Below are positions 1 to 10,620 of a DNA stretch of 64,000 bases, in pieces (position 1 is the first letter of the stretch; each line of letters starts with the position of its first letter). Below the pieces are notes generated by a model. That model searched no databases. It saw nothing but the letters and a program-made list of their open reading frames with translations, and was not told the origin of the DNA. The stretch covers positions 2,232,001-2,296,000 of the forward strand of contig JARFIW010001670.1 in assembly GCA_036346225.1 (NCBI GenBank), in the 5' to 3' direction. The position numbers and the translations under genes were made by a program. The DNA is from Platerodrilus igneus (Eukaryota; Arthropoda; Insecta; Coleoptera; Lycidae).

Positions 1-187
1 CGAGTCGAAATAATACTCACTTAGAGCTGCATTTCTTGAAACTCTTTTCTCATTAAGAAAAGCATTGTGATAACGTTTTTCTATAATACTACCTCAATGC
101 GTTATACTAACTATTAATTCATATAGATTTGAATGATGAGCTTTGTTGACTTTAATTGATTTCAACTATTTGGTATTTCCGTTATTA
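1..187. other. unassigned AT-rich flank
   Basis: This is the left flank of the first gypsy element. I see no coding potential or recognisable repeat. Its last bases before position 188 are host or older repeat sequence in which the LTR element inserted. Confidence 0.4.
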
Positions 188-192
188 TTACT

Positions 193-390
193 TATAGAGT
201 ATTGAGTACCGTTAGAAGCTTAAAACCAGTTGTTGCGCTGAAGCGGATTTGTATACAGATTTCTCAGGTACAAGGATTCTTGTGTAGAGCTTCTTTGAAC
301 TTGTATGTAACGGGGCACGTTGTTAATAAACGTAAATGTAGAAGTATTATTCCTTTCTAATTAATAAGTAACGGTTATAAAAACACTTCA
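193..390 (+). repeat. 5' LTR of the mag-type gypsy element
   Basis: This is about 198 bp and aligns along its length to 8266-8460, with a 3-bp gap and scattered substitutions. It is directly followed, after AT, by the primer-binding site. TTACT immediately before it is the left target duplication. Confidence 0.9.
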
Positions 391-392
391 AT

Positions 393-403
393 TGGCGACG
401 AGG
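393..403 (+). promoter_or_regulatory. primer-binding site, serine tRNA type
   Basis: TGGCGACGAGG begins two bases after the 5' LTR. A tRNA-Ser(GCU) ending in CCTCGTCGCCA would pair with all 11 bases. The tRNA end is from general knowledge, not seen in this window. Confidence 0.75.
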
Positions 404-455
404 ATAAACCTGTTTAATAAAAATCGGGCGACTTATTAAATCACGTGATTAAATT

Positions 456-1600
456 ATGGCATTAATCGGTGCGATGATAGAATTCGACCCTATCAGAGAC
501 GATTGGATAATTTATCGAGAAAGATTGGAACAATATTTCGCAGCCAATTCAATCAAAGACGGTAAGGATCTCAATAGACGAGCGGCAACCTTACTCAGTT
601 TGATTGGTGCAGATACTTATAAACTTTTGCGCGATTTTTGTTTTCCGGATTTGCCAAAACCAAATCGTATGAGGAATTGTGTGTTTATTTAACGAAGCAT
701 TTTAGCCCTACAGTGTCAGTTTATAGAGAAAGAATAAAATTTTATTCAGCTACACAAGAGAAGCAAGAAACTAGTGGCGAATGCCAAGCACGTGCAAAGA
801 AATTGGCGGTAAACTGTGCATTCGGTGAAACATTAGACAGCATCTTGGGGGACAAGTTTGTTACGGGCATCAGCAACGCTTTTGTTCTCGATAAAATTTG
901 CGAGAGCTTGTCTGCCGAGACGAAAAGCTTATCGAATTCAGTGGACACATTACATGTGATTTTTCCAATGCTCCACCCGAAGGTACTACATTAGCCAGGA
1001 AGCGAGTTTTTTTTACCTGAAAAATTTGGAATTTTGCCGAATCCTTGCTGTTCCAAGTAAGGTAGGGATCTTTAACGTGCGTGACAACACTCACACACGG
1101 GACCTCCATTTTATCTCTCATCCGAACGAGGGTGTATTTTTTGTGAAAAATGCTCGCCTAACATTTTTCAAGCGGATCGTGTCGGGATTCGAACCCGGGA
1201 CCTTGGGCGTAGTAGTCACACGCATACCACTACGCCACGGAGCCGCCGTATACAGTGGACACAGCATTATCTGCAGAATCTAGTAAACAGGAAAGGCGCA
1301 CGGACAACGCTGTGAATATCAACTGGGCAGGTAAGAGAATGAGGGGTCGAGGTAAAGCAACGGGAAGTAGCAAAGGACAAACTCGGATCAACAACACTGG
1401 AACCGGACATCAGCCATCCGTAGAACGACAAGAAATACAAAGTGTACGTAATAAGCAACATACCTGTAATTCTTGTGACAATAAGCACCAAAAAGGTTAA
1501 ACCTGTAAATTCAGGAATGCCAAATGTTATAACTGTAGGGGTAGTAGGGCATATTGCTAATGTATGTTCAAGAAATCAATTTTGTAAAAACAACAAATAT
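456..1600 (+). pseudogene. gag remnant of the mag-type gypsy element
   Basis: The capsid-like part starts MALIGAMIEFDPIRDDWIIYRERLEQYF and shifts frame near 650-690. It continues as a frame containing the YEELCVYLTKHFSP stretch up to 949. A SINE then interrupts it, and the same frame resumes after 1263. A basic linker and zinc-knuckle cysteines follow (CNSC, then CYNC with GHIANVC at about 1520-1570), separated by another stop and frameshift. Gag of this lineage packages genomic RNA. This copy is broken and cannot make a full protein. Confidence 0.8.
950..1252 (-). mobile_element. tRNA-derived SINE, copy 1
   Basis: The 11-bp sequence CAGTGGACACA flanks it exactly at 939-949 and 1253-1263. 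Read on the - strand it starts at 1252 with a tRNA-like head: an A-box-like TGGCGTAGTGG and a B-box GGTTCGAATCC. A unique body of about 230 bp follows. The insertion splits the gypsy gag frame, which resumes after the duplication. The same body occurs at 6390-6679 and 9698-9984. The partner LINE is not identifiable here. The RNA polymerase III boxes are well kept, better than in the other two copies. Confidence 0.9.
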
Positions 1601-2171
1601 GTTGATACGGAAACGTTAGAAAGCGATTCAGAAGTACAAATATTTAATTGCGAATTAGTTGTGGATAGGAAAATTAAACCTATTTTTGTAGAGGTATTAA
1701 TTGAAGGTATTAATACAGCAATGGAAATTGATAGTGGGGCGGCGATAACGCTAATATCTAAAGTTCAATATGATAGTCAATTTAACTTTTGTAAATTAGA
1801 GCCGAGTAACGTTTACGGGGGCGACGAGTCGACCACTGGGTTATTTTTCGCCAATGTTGCGTATAAGGGCGAAACAAAGAAAATTAATATTTATGTGATC
1901 GAAAAAGGCGCTACGGCATTATTAGAGAGAGATTGGTTACAACAGTTTAATTTAAGCTTTGCTAAAGTAAAAGAACAGCGATCGATTGTGAATGTAAAGC
2001 AGGTAGACCGGATATCTTTGGATAGTTTAATTGAGAATTTTAAAGTATTGTTCGAGAGTAACAAGTACGACGTCATTAAACTTAAATTAAAACTAAATTT
2101 TAAACCAATTTTTGTAAACCGCGTACCGTATCCTTAGCGTATAAAACGAAAGTGGAAGCGGAGCTTGAACG
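1600..2171 (+). pseudogene. gypsy protease and start of RT (mag-type element)
   Basis: The frame continues from the zinc knuckle into an aspartic protease. DSG at 1730-1738 followed by AAITLIS is the retroviral-type active-site motif, and the LLERDWL stretch is the usual downstream motif. The frame runs on into the N-terminal RT linker (FKPIFVNRVPYP) and hits a TAG near 2136 where a leucine is usual. Coding sequence continues in another frame up to 2171, where the hAT element interrupts it. The RT resumes at 5059. Confidence 0.8.
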
Positions 2172-5050
2172 TAGAGGTTTGGTGTGATTTCACTGTCCGT
2201 GATTTTGTCATAGCTCTGGAACCGGAGCTGGAGCTGTCAGTTCCTTAAATTCAGAAATCATGGTGATAATTCGGAACTGTTGTTAAACAAAATGAAATCG
2301 GAGCGAGTGGGAATCACTTATTGCTTGGAATTTAATAAAAATCTTAAAATTCGAGTATTGGACAAAATATAAGGAGTTATGAGAGAATCGATTATTTGAA
2401 GTAAAATAATATAGTTATTTTTCTTCATTCATTATATGTTGTACAAAGTTGAAACCACTAAATTACATTCTATTTTTATTGATTATTACAAAGAAAGTTT
2501 TAAATTGCAGCTTACTTCCAATACAACTTAAATAAAATCCCTCAATTTCTAGAAACTACAAAAAAAATACAGTTTTTATTAATACGAATTGACAAAATAA
2601 GTGTTTCAAAAAGACGATTATCAAAACATTAATATTTGTGGTTTGAATGAATAAACATAATTTTTTGTATTTTGCTCGCATTTAGTCTGGATCTTCGTAC
2701 ATTTATCAATTGCCCTGTTTTTGAGAAAATTCTTTCGCAAGGCACTGACGTTGCTACGGTACCTAATTGTCTAATAGCCACTTGTGACAAATACGGTTAG
2801 TTGTACTTGTGTTCACGCCACCAAGTAAGTGGATCTTCCTGTCTAGCTAATAGACTATCCTCCAAATACCTCTGAACCTCCACAATAGCTCTGGATGTAG
2901 ATGTACCACTAGGTTGAAAGTCCTTTGCTTTTTTATCAAAATGTGACCAAATTGACAATGGTTGATTCCTTTCAGGACTATTGCTTAACGGAGCTACATC
3001 TAGTCTATCTATGCTTTGGCTATTTGATGATTTAGATGTGCCACTGACCTGGTTCTCTTTTTCAATATTAATCAAGTTACATACTAAGTTCGTTACTAGT
3101 TTTTTAACACGATCTGCCGTGCTTTCGTCCGAAAAACCTAATTGTTTAAAGCGAGGATCTAAGAATGTTGAAATAATTAATGTTTTACTAGCTTCCAAAT
3201 CACAGAAACGCTCTTTAATTCCTTTTTAAGTTTTGAGCCATTGCCTTAGATAACTCAAACTTTAGTTCTACTGCTGAATCTTTTGATTCAAAATCTCCAA
3301 CAATCATGTTGTTATAAGTTTCTTCTAAACCTCTTGAGAGTACTACTATTGAAGAAAGCGTCACGTAATTTTGTCCGCTAATAATTTTTGTTAACTTCTC
3401 CAAAGGGTCAAGAATGATCATAATTTCACGCAGCAATTGCCACTCTTCTACAAATAGAAATGGGAGGTTCTTGTCATTTATTAATGCCATTGATGCTCTA
3501 ACAGCATCTTCTAACTCTAGTAATCGTTCTATCATATAGAAGGACGAATTCCAGCGTGTCGGTACATCTTGTAATAACTTTTTTGGTATCACATTGCCTT
3601 GCTGCTTCTGAACTTCTAATAATTTGGCTGTAGCAGTAGTGCTGCGCTTAAAGTGAGAAATAAGTTTTCTTAATTTCTGAATCAAATCGTCAATGACATG
3701 TAGAGAATCTTGTGCTAATAAATTTAATGTGGGCATAACAACCAAAAATCTCCACTTTAAAACATCCTTTATAGCCTTCTTGATATTGGCAGCATTATCC
3801 GAAATTGCTAGTAAAATTTTGCTTTCTAATCCCCATGCGGTCATAACTTTTTTAATTCTGTGCCTAAATTTTCACTTGTATGAGATTGTGGGATATGAAT
3901 ACATTCTAACAAAATAGATTTCATGTCAAAGTTTTCATTTATGTAGTGCACTGTAACGGCCATGTAGCTCTCCATATTCATAGAAGTCCAACAATCTGTG
4001 GTCACTGTAACAGATTTAATTGTCGTTGCTTCTTCTTGAACATTTCTAATGGTTTTATCATATAATGCTGGTAACAATAAATGTGTTATTGTTTTCTTAT
4101 TAGGAAGTTCGTAAGCTGGATTTAAACACTTTATAAAATTTCGAAATCCTTCGTCCTCTACTACACTAAACGGTTGAAAATCTTTAACAAATAAATCCAT
4201 TAAAGAATTATTAAGTTTAATTCTCTCTCGTAATGGTATAGTTTTCCGCATATAAGTCAACGTTGTTTGTTTTACTGTTTTATTAGCAGTTTCATTTTTA
4301 GTTATTACTAATTGTTCTGGTACGGACTGTGAGAGAATATTACTGCTGGTCGAAGGTTCTAATAATTTATTAGTATCCTTTTTATTTTGTAGTTCTTTTT
4401 CTATGTGTACTAAAGGATGTTTTCTTTCCAAATGCCGTTTTAAATTGCTGGTGGAAGTTTTGTAACTAATTATTTGTTTACATAACATACAAGTTGCTTT
4501 TTGATCCGAAGTCGCCTCGTAGAAATTCCATAATATTGATTTTTTATTTTTTGTGGACATGTTATTCGTAATACTATTTTGAAAAAATGCGTAGAAACTA
4601 TGAACGAATATTATAATTAAGGCTTATGCTGAATATTGAATATTATAAATAAATTTCCAACTACTTAGGTACAACTACAACTAATAACTGAACTAATTCA
4701 CAAACAGAGACAACATAAATGAAAATCTTATCCAACAATGAACGTGACGTGACTAACGACTCCTACTAATCTATGCTACCGACATAATACTGTGCATGTG
4801 ATGCCTATGTGCAGCTTCTACCTGGAATCCCATCATCATGCATCTTAGTAAATCCCTAACGGTACTGCTCATTCCAGAAATGACGGAACGTGATTATCGC
4901 AACGGTAAATGAGCGTTTCAAAGCGATAAATAAATTTCAGGTTATTCAAAGAGCTGCTCGAAAAATCACGCATATTTGTCACAGCTCCGAGTTCGGAGCT
5001 GTCACGGTCAGTCGCAGCTCCTATAAAATCACGGAGTTTACAAACCTCAA
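2172..5050 (-). mobile_element. hAT DNA transposon (BED-finger type), inserted in the gypsy RT
   Basis: The perfect 8-bp duplication CTTGAACG lies at 2164-2171 and 5051-5058, the size expected for hAT. The ends are short inverted repeats: TAGAGGTTTG on the left and, read from the right, TTGAGGTTTG. Subterminal AGCTCYGA/TCGGAGCT repeats occur near both ends (2209-2240 and 4982-5018). Removing the element and one duplicate restores the continuous gypsy reading frame, which confirms the borders. The enclosed transposase, on the - strand, is decayed. Confidence 0.93.
2660..4560 (-). pseudogene. hAT transposase, BED zinc finger and hATC dimerisation domain
   Basis: It starts at 4560 with a BED-type finger (CMLC, then HLERKH, about residues 25-47). 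The RNase H-like catalytic core follows, with the TDCWTS and SDNAANI motifs typical of hAT transposases, then the hATC dimerisation region (EDPLTWWREHKYN). Breaks: a frameshift in an A-run near 3841-3850, a second near 3215-3230, and an in-frame TAA near 2796-2798 in the hATC domain. Homologous sequence (RQLGTVATSVPCERIFS) continues beyond that stop to about 2660. It would cut and paste the element if intact. Confidence 0.85.
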
Positions 5051-5058
5051 CTTGAACG

Positions 5059-6376
5059 GTTACAAAAAGAAAATGTCATAACGTCAATTGAAACAAGCGA
5101 GTGGGGCACACCGCAGGTACCTGTAATAAAGCAAGATGGGACAGTCGGACTGTGCGCGGGTTATAAAATTACGCTGAACAAGTTTTTAGAAGAGGTTAGC
5201 TACCCTTTGCCGCGAATAGAAGAAAGTTTTTGAAAAGCTTGCAGACGCCTGATTAAAAATAAAACTAGAAAAATGCTCTTTCTTTCAATCTCAAGTATGT
5301 TATTTGGGACATACTATTAACAAAGACAGGATTAAAAAATCACAAGATAAAATTAAAGCAATTTTACAAGCACCCAAACCAACCACGGCAACGCAGGTTA
5401 AAGCTCTAGCGGGAATGATTAACTACTATGCAAAATTTGTACCTAAGTTATCGCAAATTATGTACCCATTGTATAAATTGTTTCAAACAAACGAAACGTT
5501 TAAGTGGACAGAAAAATGTAAGGAATCTTTCAAACAAATCAAAGAGATTATCGCGTCGGATACAGTATTGGTACACTTCAATCCAAAGCTACGTATAGTG
5601 TTATCCACGGATGCATCACCAGAAGGGATTGCAGCAGCTCTGACACATAAATTTCAGGACGGTTCAGAATGACCGATAGGTTTTGTTTCGAGAACGCTCA
5701 CGCCAGCAGAAAAAAATTATTCAATAATCGACAAGGAAGCTTTAGCGATTTATTTCGGAGTAAAAAAACTTTAGCAATATCTGTTAGGCCAAAAATTTAT
5801 TTTAAAAACAGACCATAAACCACTTATGACGATATTCGGTGAAAATAAAGGAATTCCGTTAATGGCAACAAGTCGTTTACAAAGGTGTGCGATATTATTA
5901 TCAGGTTTCAATTATAAAATCGAATACCTGAAAGGAGTCGAAAATTTAGTGGCTGATTATTTATCGCGTTCCCCAGTAAAGACCAATGATTTGGTAACTA
6001 AAGCGAATATAGCAACCTATTTGCATTTTATTGAGTCAGAACGTACACCGATAGACGCAAATAAGGTAACACACCAAGATCCGACATTAACAAAAGTTAT
6101 AAAAACTGTACAACTGGGATGGCCGGAAATCGCGGAGGTACAAGTAAAACCATATGCTATCAGAAAAAATGAGTTAACGATAGAGAAAAGACGCTTGATG
6201 TGGGGTCATAGAATAGTGATTCTACAACAGCTAAGAACAGAAATGTTAGAAGGACTACATGTCGGACACCAGGGGACAGTGAAGATGAAAGCTTTAGCCA
6301 GATCTTTTATATAGTGGCCAAATATGGACGCGGATATAGCGGAAGTAACTAGGTCATGCATACCATGTTTGAAAAC
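5059..6376 (+). pseudogene. gypsy RT with internal deletion, RNase H and integrase zinc domain
   Basis: The RT fingers resume directly after the hAT duplication (SIETSEWGTPQVPVIKQDG). Near 5228-5256 the sequence jumps from PRIEE to the connection just before YLGHTI. The palm with its catalytic YxDD is therefore missing, about 130 residues compared with relatives. RNase H follows (STDASPEG; KTDHKPL), with stops at about 5670 and 5772. Next is the H2C2 zinc-binding domain (LHVGHQGTVK, then SCIPCLK) with a TAG at 6312. A SINE interrupts at 6390. Confidence 0.85.
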
Positions 6377-6389
6377 ACGAGAATCACCG

Positions 6390-6679
6390 TTCATTTAGAT
6401 TCCCAATGCTCCACCCGGAGGTACTACATTGGCCAGGAGGCGAGTTTTTGTTGCCTGGAAATTTAGAATTTTGCTGAACCCTTGCCGTTCCAGGCAAGGT
6501 AGGGATCTTTAACGTGCGTGACAACACTCACACACGAGACTTCCATTTAACCTCTCATCCGAACGAGGGCGTAATTTTTGTGAAAAAAGCTCACCTGCAA
6601 TTTTTCAAGCAGTCGACCGTGTCGGGATTTGAACCCAGGATCTTGGGATCCGTAGTCTTACGCTTACTACATTGACCCA
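6390..6679 (-). mobile_element. tRNA-derived SINE, copy 2
   Basis: The 13-bp duplication ACGAGAATCACCG lies at 6377-6389 and 6680-6692. It is the same family and strand as copy 1, with the tRNA-like head at the right end and the same body. The head is more mutated (the B-box region reads GGTTCAAATCC). It splits the integrase zinc domain from the catalytic core of the gypsy pol. Confidence 0.9.
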
Positions 6680-6692
6680 ACGAGAATCACCG

Positions 6693-7348
6693 CAGAATGT
6701 TCCTACAAACAATACGTGGCCTGAAGCAACTAAGGCTTGGCAAAGAATACACCTGGATTTTCTGGGGCCAATTCGGACATGCAATTATTTAATTATTTTG
6801 AATGCCTATTTAAAGTGGGTAGAAGTATTTAAGATGAATAGAACCACTTCAGAAGAAACAATTTCAAAACTACGAGAAATATTTGCGCGTTTTGGATTAC
6901 CACAGATTTTAGTTAGTGACAACGGATCACAATTGGTTTCATTAGAAGTAGAAAACTTTTTAGCTAAAAATGGAATTAAACATCTAACATCACCAACTTT
7001 TTATCCAACATCAAATGGAACAGCCGTGAATGCAGTAAAAACGTTTAAACGAGCGATGGAAAGAGCTTTGTTAGATACCAGAAATAGAAATACGGGTATC
7101 GACAGAATGAGGCACAGATTCTTAATGGCATATAGGAATACACCACACTGCAGTACAAAAGAAAGCCCAGCAAAACTGTTGTTTGGACGACAGCTTAATA
7201 CTAGATTAAGTTTAATAAAACCTAAACCGAGCAATATTGATAAACAAATAATAATGACACCAGTTAAATCAGATACAAAGAAAAATTTCAATGTCAATGA
7301 CACCGTAATGGTAAGAGATTATAGATCCTTAAATAGGAAAGGTTGGGT
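6693..7348 (+). pseudogene. gypsy integrase catalytic core (mag-type element)
   Basis: The first catalytic aspartate is in HLDFLGPI and the second in VSDNGSQ. At the position where the DDE triad has its glutamate, the sequence reads NGTAVNAVKTFK, so codon 7026-7028 is GTG (valine) where relatives have glutamate. The frame is otherwise open to 7371. The normal frame leaves the element at 7359, where another retroposon inserted. The integrase would be inactive even without the other breaks. Confidence 0.85.
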
Positions 7349-7359
7349 TGAAGCAACAA

Positions 7360-7853
7360 GAGTTAATGCCTAGACGCCGACGAGGCAACAACGTATATCT
7401 ACCACCGCCCCCGGGCGATCAAAGGTGAGCAGCGGAACGGTGACGTCCTGTGGGAGTTCTCTAGCTATGCGGGGTGCCGAAAAATGGGTACACAAGTGAA
7501 GTCGTCGGGAATGCATATCCGTCAGTCCTGTTTAGACAAGCTACCTGATGATGGAGCGGCCTGTGGCAAATAGCCATCCTGTCTGTCGAAAACCACAGGC
7601 CAGTGGACCCAGAATCCGGATACCGTGTAGTTGGGGGACAACAAAGGGGAAGATCCTGGAAACTGCTCACTGCATCAAAACAAGAGGATTCCAGGAGCAG
7701 GCCTCGTAGAGTCCAGTCCAACATATTTATTAAGAAGTCCAACCAAGAAACAACACTACAACACATCAATCATCATCATCAACAAGCCAAAATCTCTCTA
7801 GAGTTGTAAGGCACTATAACGACGCTGAGAGCGTCGTGTCCAGCTACTGCGGA
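7360..7853. mobile_element. GC-richer retroposon of unknown family (SINE-like or truncated LINE)
   Basis: The 11-bp duplication TGAAGCAACAA lies at 7349-7359 and 7854-7864. The 494-bp body is clearly GC-richer than its surroundings. It contains a small ATC-rich run (7763-7783) and ends in a hairpin ACGACGCTGAGAGCGTCGT (7819-7837). I find no recognisable protein, tRNA head or inverted ends. The long duplication favours insertion by target-primed reverse transcription. Confidence 0.7.
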
Positions 7854-7864
7854 TGAAGCAACAA

Positions 7865-8168
7865 TAAAAAAGAAGTTAGGTCGTGTAACTTATTTATGCG
7901 AATTTTTAGAAGGCAATAAAATTTGGAAGCCACATAGCAACCGGATCATTAGTTGTAAAAAGAATGTTAATGTTAATGATACTGTAATAATTAATAAAGG
8001 CATTAGCGATAATGGGAGTAAGTTCTAATTTAAGGGCAGGGACTGTCAAGACAACAATAATACCCACAGGTATTACGGTTACTAGTGTGAACAATGGTAT
8101 TGTAAACACGGAAAGGTCAGTAAGACGTAGTAATAGGATTAAGAGGGCTCCAGAGCGTCTAGATTTTT
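7865..8168 (+). pseudogene. 3' end of gypsy pol (mag-type element)
   Basis: The integrase C-terminal frame resumes with a stretch like LGRVTYLCEFLEGNKIWK and ends in a decayed, basic tail (RSNRIKRAPERL) shortly before the 3' LTR. It contains stops and frameshifts. Confidence 0.6.
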
Positions 8169-8265
8169 AAACTAGTTTTATATAGATTTATAATCTTTTT
8201 ATTGTAATTCATGTAAAGTTGAGTAATTAGCATTAAAACATATTAATTAAATAGTGTTGGAAGTA

Positions 8266-8460
8266 TGTAGAGTATTGAGTAGCGTTAGAAGCTTAAAACC
8301 AGTTGTTGCGCTGAAGCGGATTTGTATACAGATTTCTCAGGTACAAGGATTCTTGTGTATACCTTTGAGCTTGTATATAACTGGGCAAGTTGTTAATAAA
8401 CGTAAATGTACAAGTGTTATCCCTTTCTAATTAATAAGTAACGGTTATCAAGACATTCCA
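8266..8460 (+). repeat. 3' LTR of the mag-type gypsy element
   Basis: It matches 193-390 and starts with TGTAGAG. It is followed at 8461-8465 by TTACT, the right copy of the target duplication. Confidence 0.9.
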
Positions 8461-8465
8461 TTACT

Positions 8466-9299
8466 ACAGTTTTCGTGGAAATTCTTGTAAAAGCGTAATT
8501 ATTTAAAAAACCCTTAAGATATTTATAGTAATTATTAACGTATATGCGGGTTTTTACGCTATACCTAAACGAACTATATTTTATTGCGTTTGGATTATTT
8601 GCGTATGAGATAAATTGTATAGGTATTATCCACACAGCCATAAGCTATTTTAAAATAAATTTGCAGGAATATGATTGGTTATGTGCGTTTAGCGATGTCC
8701 GGTTCTTTTGAATGATAATTCCCTTAACCTTATTTCTTTACTCCACCACTGTTAACGGGTGGTGACCTTTGTGCAATCCTAATTTTATATCTTTTCTCTT
8801 TATTTCAATTGGTCGTTTTTATTTACTGTCATTTAAATCAATTTATCCTCCGGTTGTGGCAAATGACATACAATAACGTATATTCAATTTTTAGAATTAG
8901 TATTTAATCATAATGCCATTTATTTACATTAGTTAAAAGATGTGTAATTTTCATCAAAGCTGATATCCTGTTTATAGGTGTTAGTTGATATTCGCTCCAT
9001 TAAATGTGAAATTTAAATTGATATTTGCATTCCTCCATTAGACATTTTGAAGATTTACAAAAGTCGTGGCCTTGAGGTTCATGTTATTATTTGAGTTCTT
9101 TTTGTTAGTTTTATTTAACTGGACGTTATTGGTAAGTAAACTATGTATTAATATTAGTGTCAGTGAGTGACGAACCCTTTGTCAAATACGATTGTATTTT
9201 ACAAACAAAATTATGAATTTGTTTGCTGGATGCAGGCATTGCCTGTTTTTCAAATCTTAATTCACCTATCTTGTAAAAATTGTCTCGAGACTATGTAAG
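8466..9299. other. unassigned AT-rich sequence
   Basis: Between the gypsy element and the next transposon I see no coding region, terminal repeat or RNA gene. Confidence 0.4.
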
Positions 9300-9697
9300 G
9301 TGACCAGATTTATTTTGACTTAGGGTCAATCCGGGTTAATATGATTCAGTCAAAAAATTGGGGTTAATGTGATACACCTGAAAAATGATCCTTATGAATG
9401 GTCAGAAGTTACAAAAAAAAAATTTGTAGTAGGAAATATATTATATTTTTGTTGGCCATATAAGAAGCACTAGAAGGATACTGTATTTCGGTATAAAAAA
9501 TTAGAAACCAAATCGATCTTTTTTTTGTCAAGAGCTTTTTCAAGATTGCAAACTTTTGCTGTAACTTTGTAATTTGTTCAAGTAGGAATTTTTAATGAGA
9601 GGCCCTTTTTCAGGAAGAATTAATCTTATTTGCAAAAAGATTTAAAAAAATTCTAACTTTGCTTATGTTGCTTACGTTTGTGGGTCTAATATGAGGA

Positions 9698-9984
9698 TGA
9701 CTCCTTGCATATGACAGGTTCACATATGACTTCTGATCCCAAGGTTCATGGTTTGATTTCGGACACGGTCCGCTTGAAAAATGTTAGGCGAACATTTTTC
9801 ACAAATATACGTCCTCGTTCGAATGATAGATAAAATGTAGTTCCTGTATGTGTGTTGTCATGCAGGTTAAAAATCCCTACCTTGCTTGGAATAGTAAAAG
9901 TTCGGAAAAATACAAAATTCCCAGGTAAAAGAAAAATCGCCGTCTGAATAATGTAGTATCTTTGAGTGGAACATCGGAAAATCA
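9698..9984 (+). mobile_element. tRNA-derived SINE, copy 3 (old)
   Basis: The 10-bp duplication AATATGAGGA lies at 9688-9697 and 9985-9994. The body aligns along its full length with copies 1 and 2 but on the opposite strand. The tRNA-like head (9698-9765) is heavily mutated, reading GGTTTGATTTC where copy 1 has an intact B box. The insertion split one of the GGGTCTAATATGAGG motifs of the host element. Confidence 0.8.
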
Positions 9985-10334
9985 AATATGAGGAGGCTAA
10001 TATGGTTTATGGGGTTAATATGATATGACTGAAGGGATAAGTGTAATACAATTGACGGATTGTTCTGATACACACAAAATTGAATTATTGCTATACCTAC
10101 TTAGAAGTAATAAGTGTACCGTGGTTTTCTGTTGTTTTAAACCAAAATTGTTTTCTACAGTTTGAATAACCAAAGGATCTATTCAATGGTTTTAAGTTGC
10201 AGGCACTCATGAATCAGCTGTGAAGTTATCTAACCTAACCAAAGATAACCATCAATTTATGTTTGTTTACGTTTGGTGTGATATGAGAATCGTGTGAAGT
10301 GTAAAATTAATTGTGCGTTTGTAAAAGTATAAAA

Positions 10335-10614
10335 ATGGTGCGGGAATACAAAAGACTTATCCATATTTTCTTGATTAAGCTACAAAATTATTACCGAGGG
10401 GATATCTCTGCAAGCTGTGTGGAAAGAACTTCATATTGAGAAAATGTTTTTTATGCAGACAGATCAAGAAACAAAGTAGCATAGAACACAGCGAAGAAAC
10501 CTCTAAAAATTCTATAAGACACAAGTAAGCTATCCTGGAACAGAATGAAATAATATTAGCTGAACATTTAAAAGTCATGTCAAAAATGGTTTTGCTTTTG
10601 TAGAGAGCAGCCAG
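10335..10614 (+). pseudogene. jerky-like transposase, N-terminal HTH part
   Basis: ATG at 10335 opens with MVREYKR, the usual start of insect pogo/Tigger/jerky-type transposases. After a frame break comes EGISLQAVWKELHIEK, matching the helix-turn-helix (psq/CENP-B) region of the family, then LAEHLKVMSKMVFAF. It is interrupted at about 10615 by the second gypsy element and continues after 13650. Several frameshifts make it non-functional. Confidence 0.6.
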
Positions 10615-10620
10615 TTTTAA

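Larger units (their letters stand above)
193..8460 (+). mobile_element. mag-type Ty3/gypsy LTR retrotransposon, decayed, host to four nested insertions
   Basis: Direct LTRs lie at 193-390 and 8266-8460, starting TATAGAG/TGTAGAG and ending TTCA/TTCCA. The 5-bp duplication TTACT sits at 188-192 and 8461-8465. Two bases inside the 5' LTR, TGGCGACGAGG (393-403) is complementary to the 3' end expected of a serine (GCU) tRNA, which fits the mag lineage. Gag, protease, RT, RNase H and integrase follow in normal order but are broken by stops, frameshifts, an internal RT deletion and four later insertions (950-1252, 2172-5050, 6390-6679, 7360-7853). Without those insertions and their duplicated sites the element is about 4.3 kb. 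The LTRs differ at roughly 7-8% of positions by eye, so it is not recent. It cannot be autonomous. Confidence 0.93.

Noticed and set aside
1180..1250. tRNA gene on the - strand with A and B boxes
   Set aside because: It is the head of a SINE with an 11-bp duplication and related copies at 6390-6679 and 9698-9984. The cloverleaf is not followed through.
7763..7783. ATC repeats as a LINE or SINE tail
   Set aside because: They are internal to the 494-bp retroposon, about 70 bp from the nearer end, so they do not mark its 3' tail.
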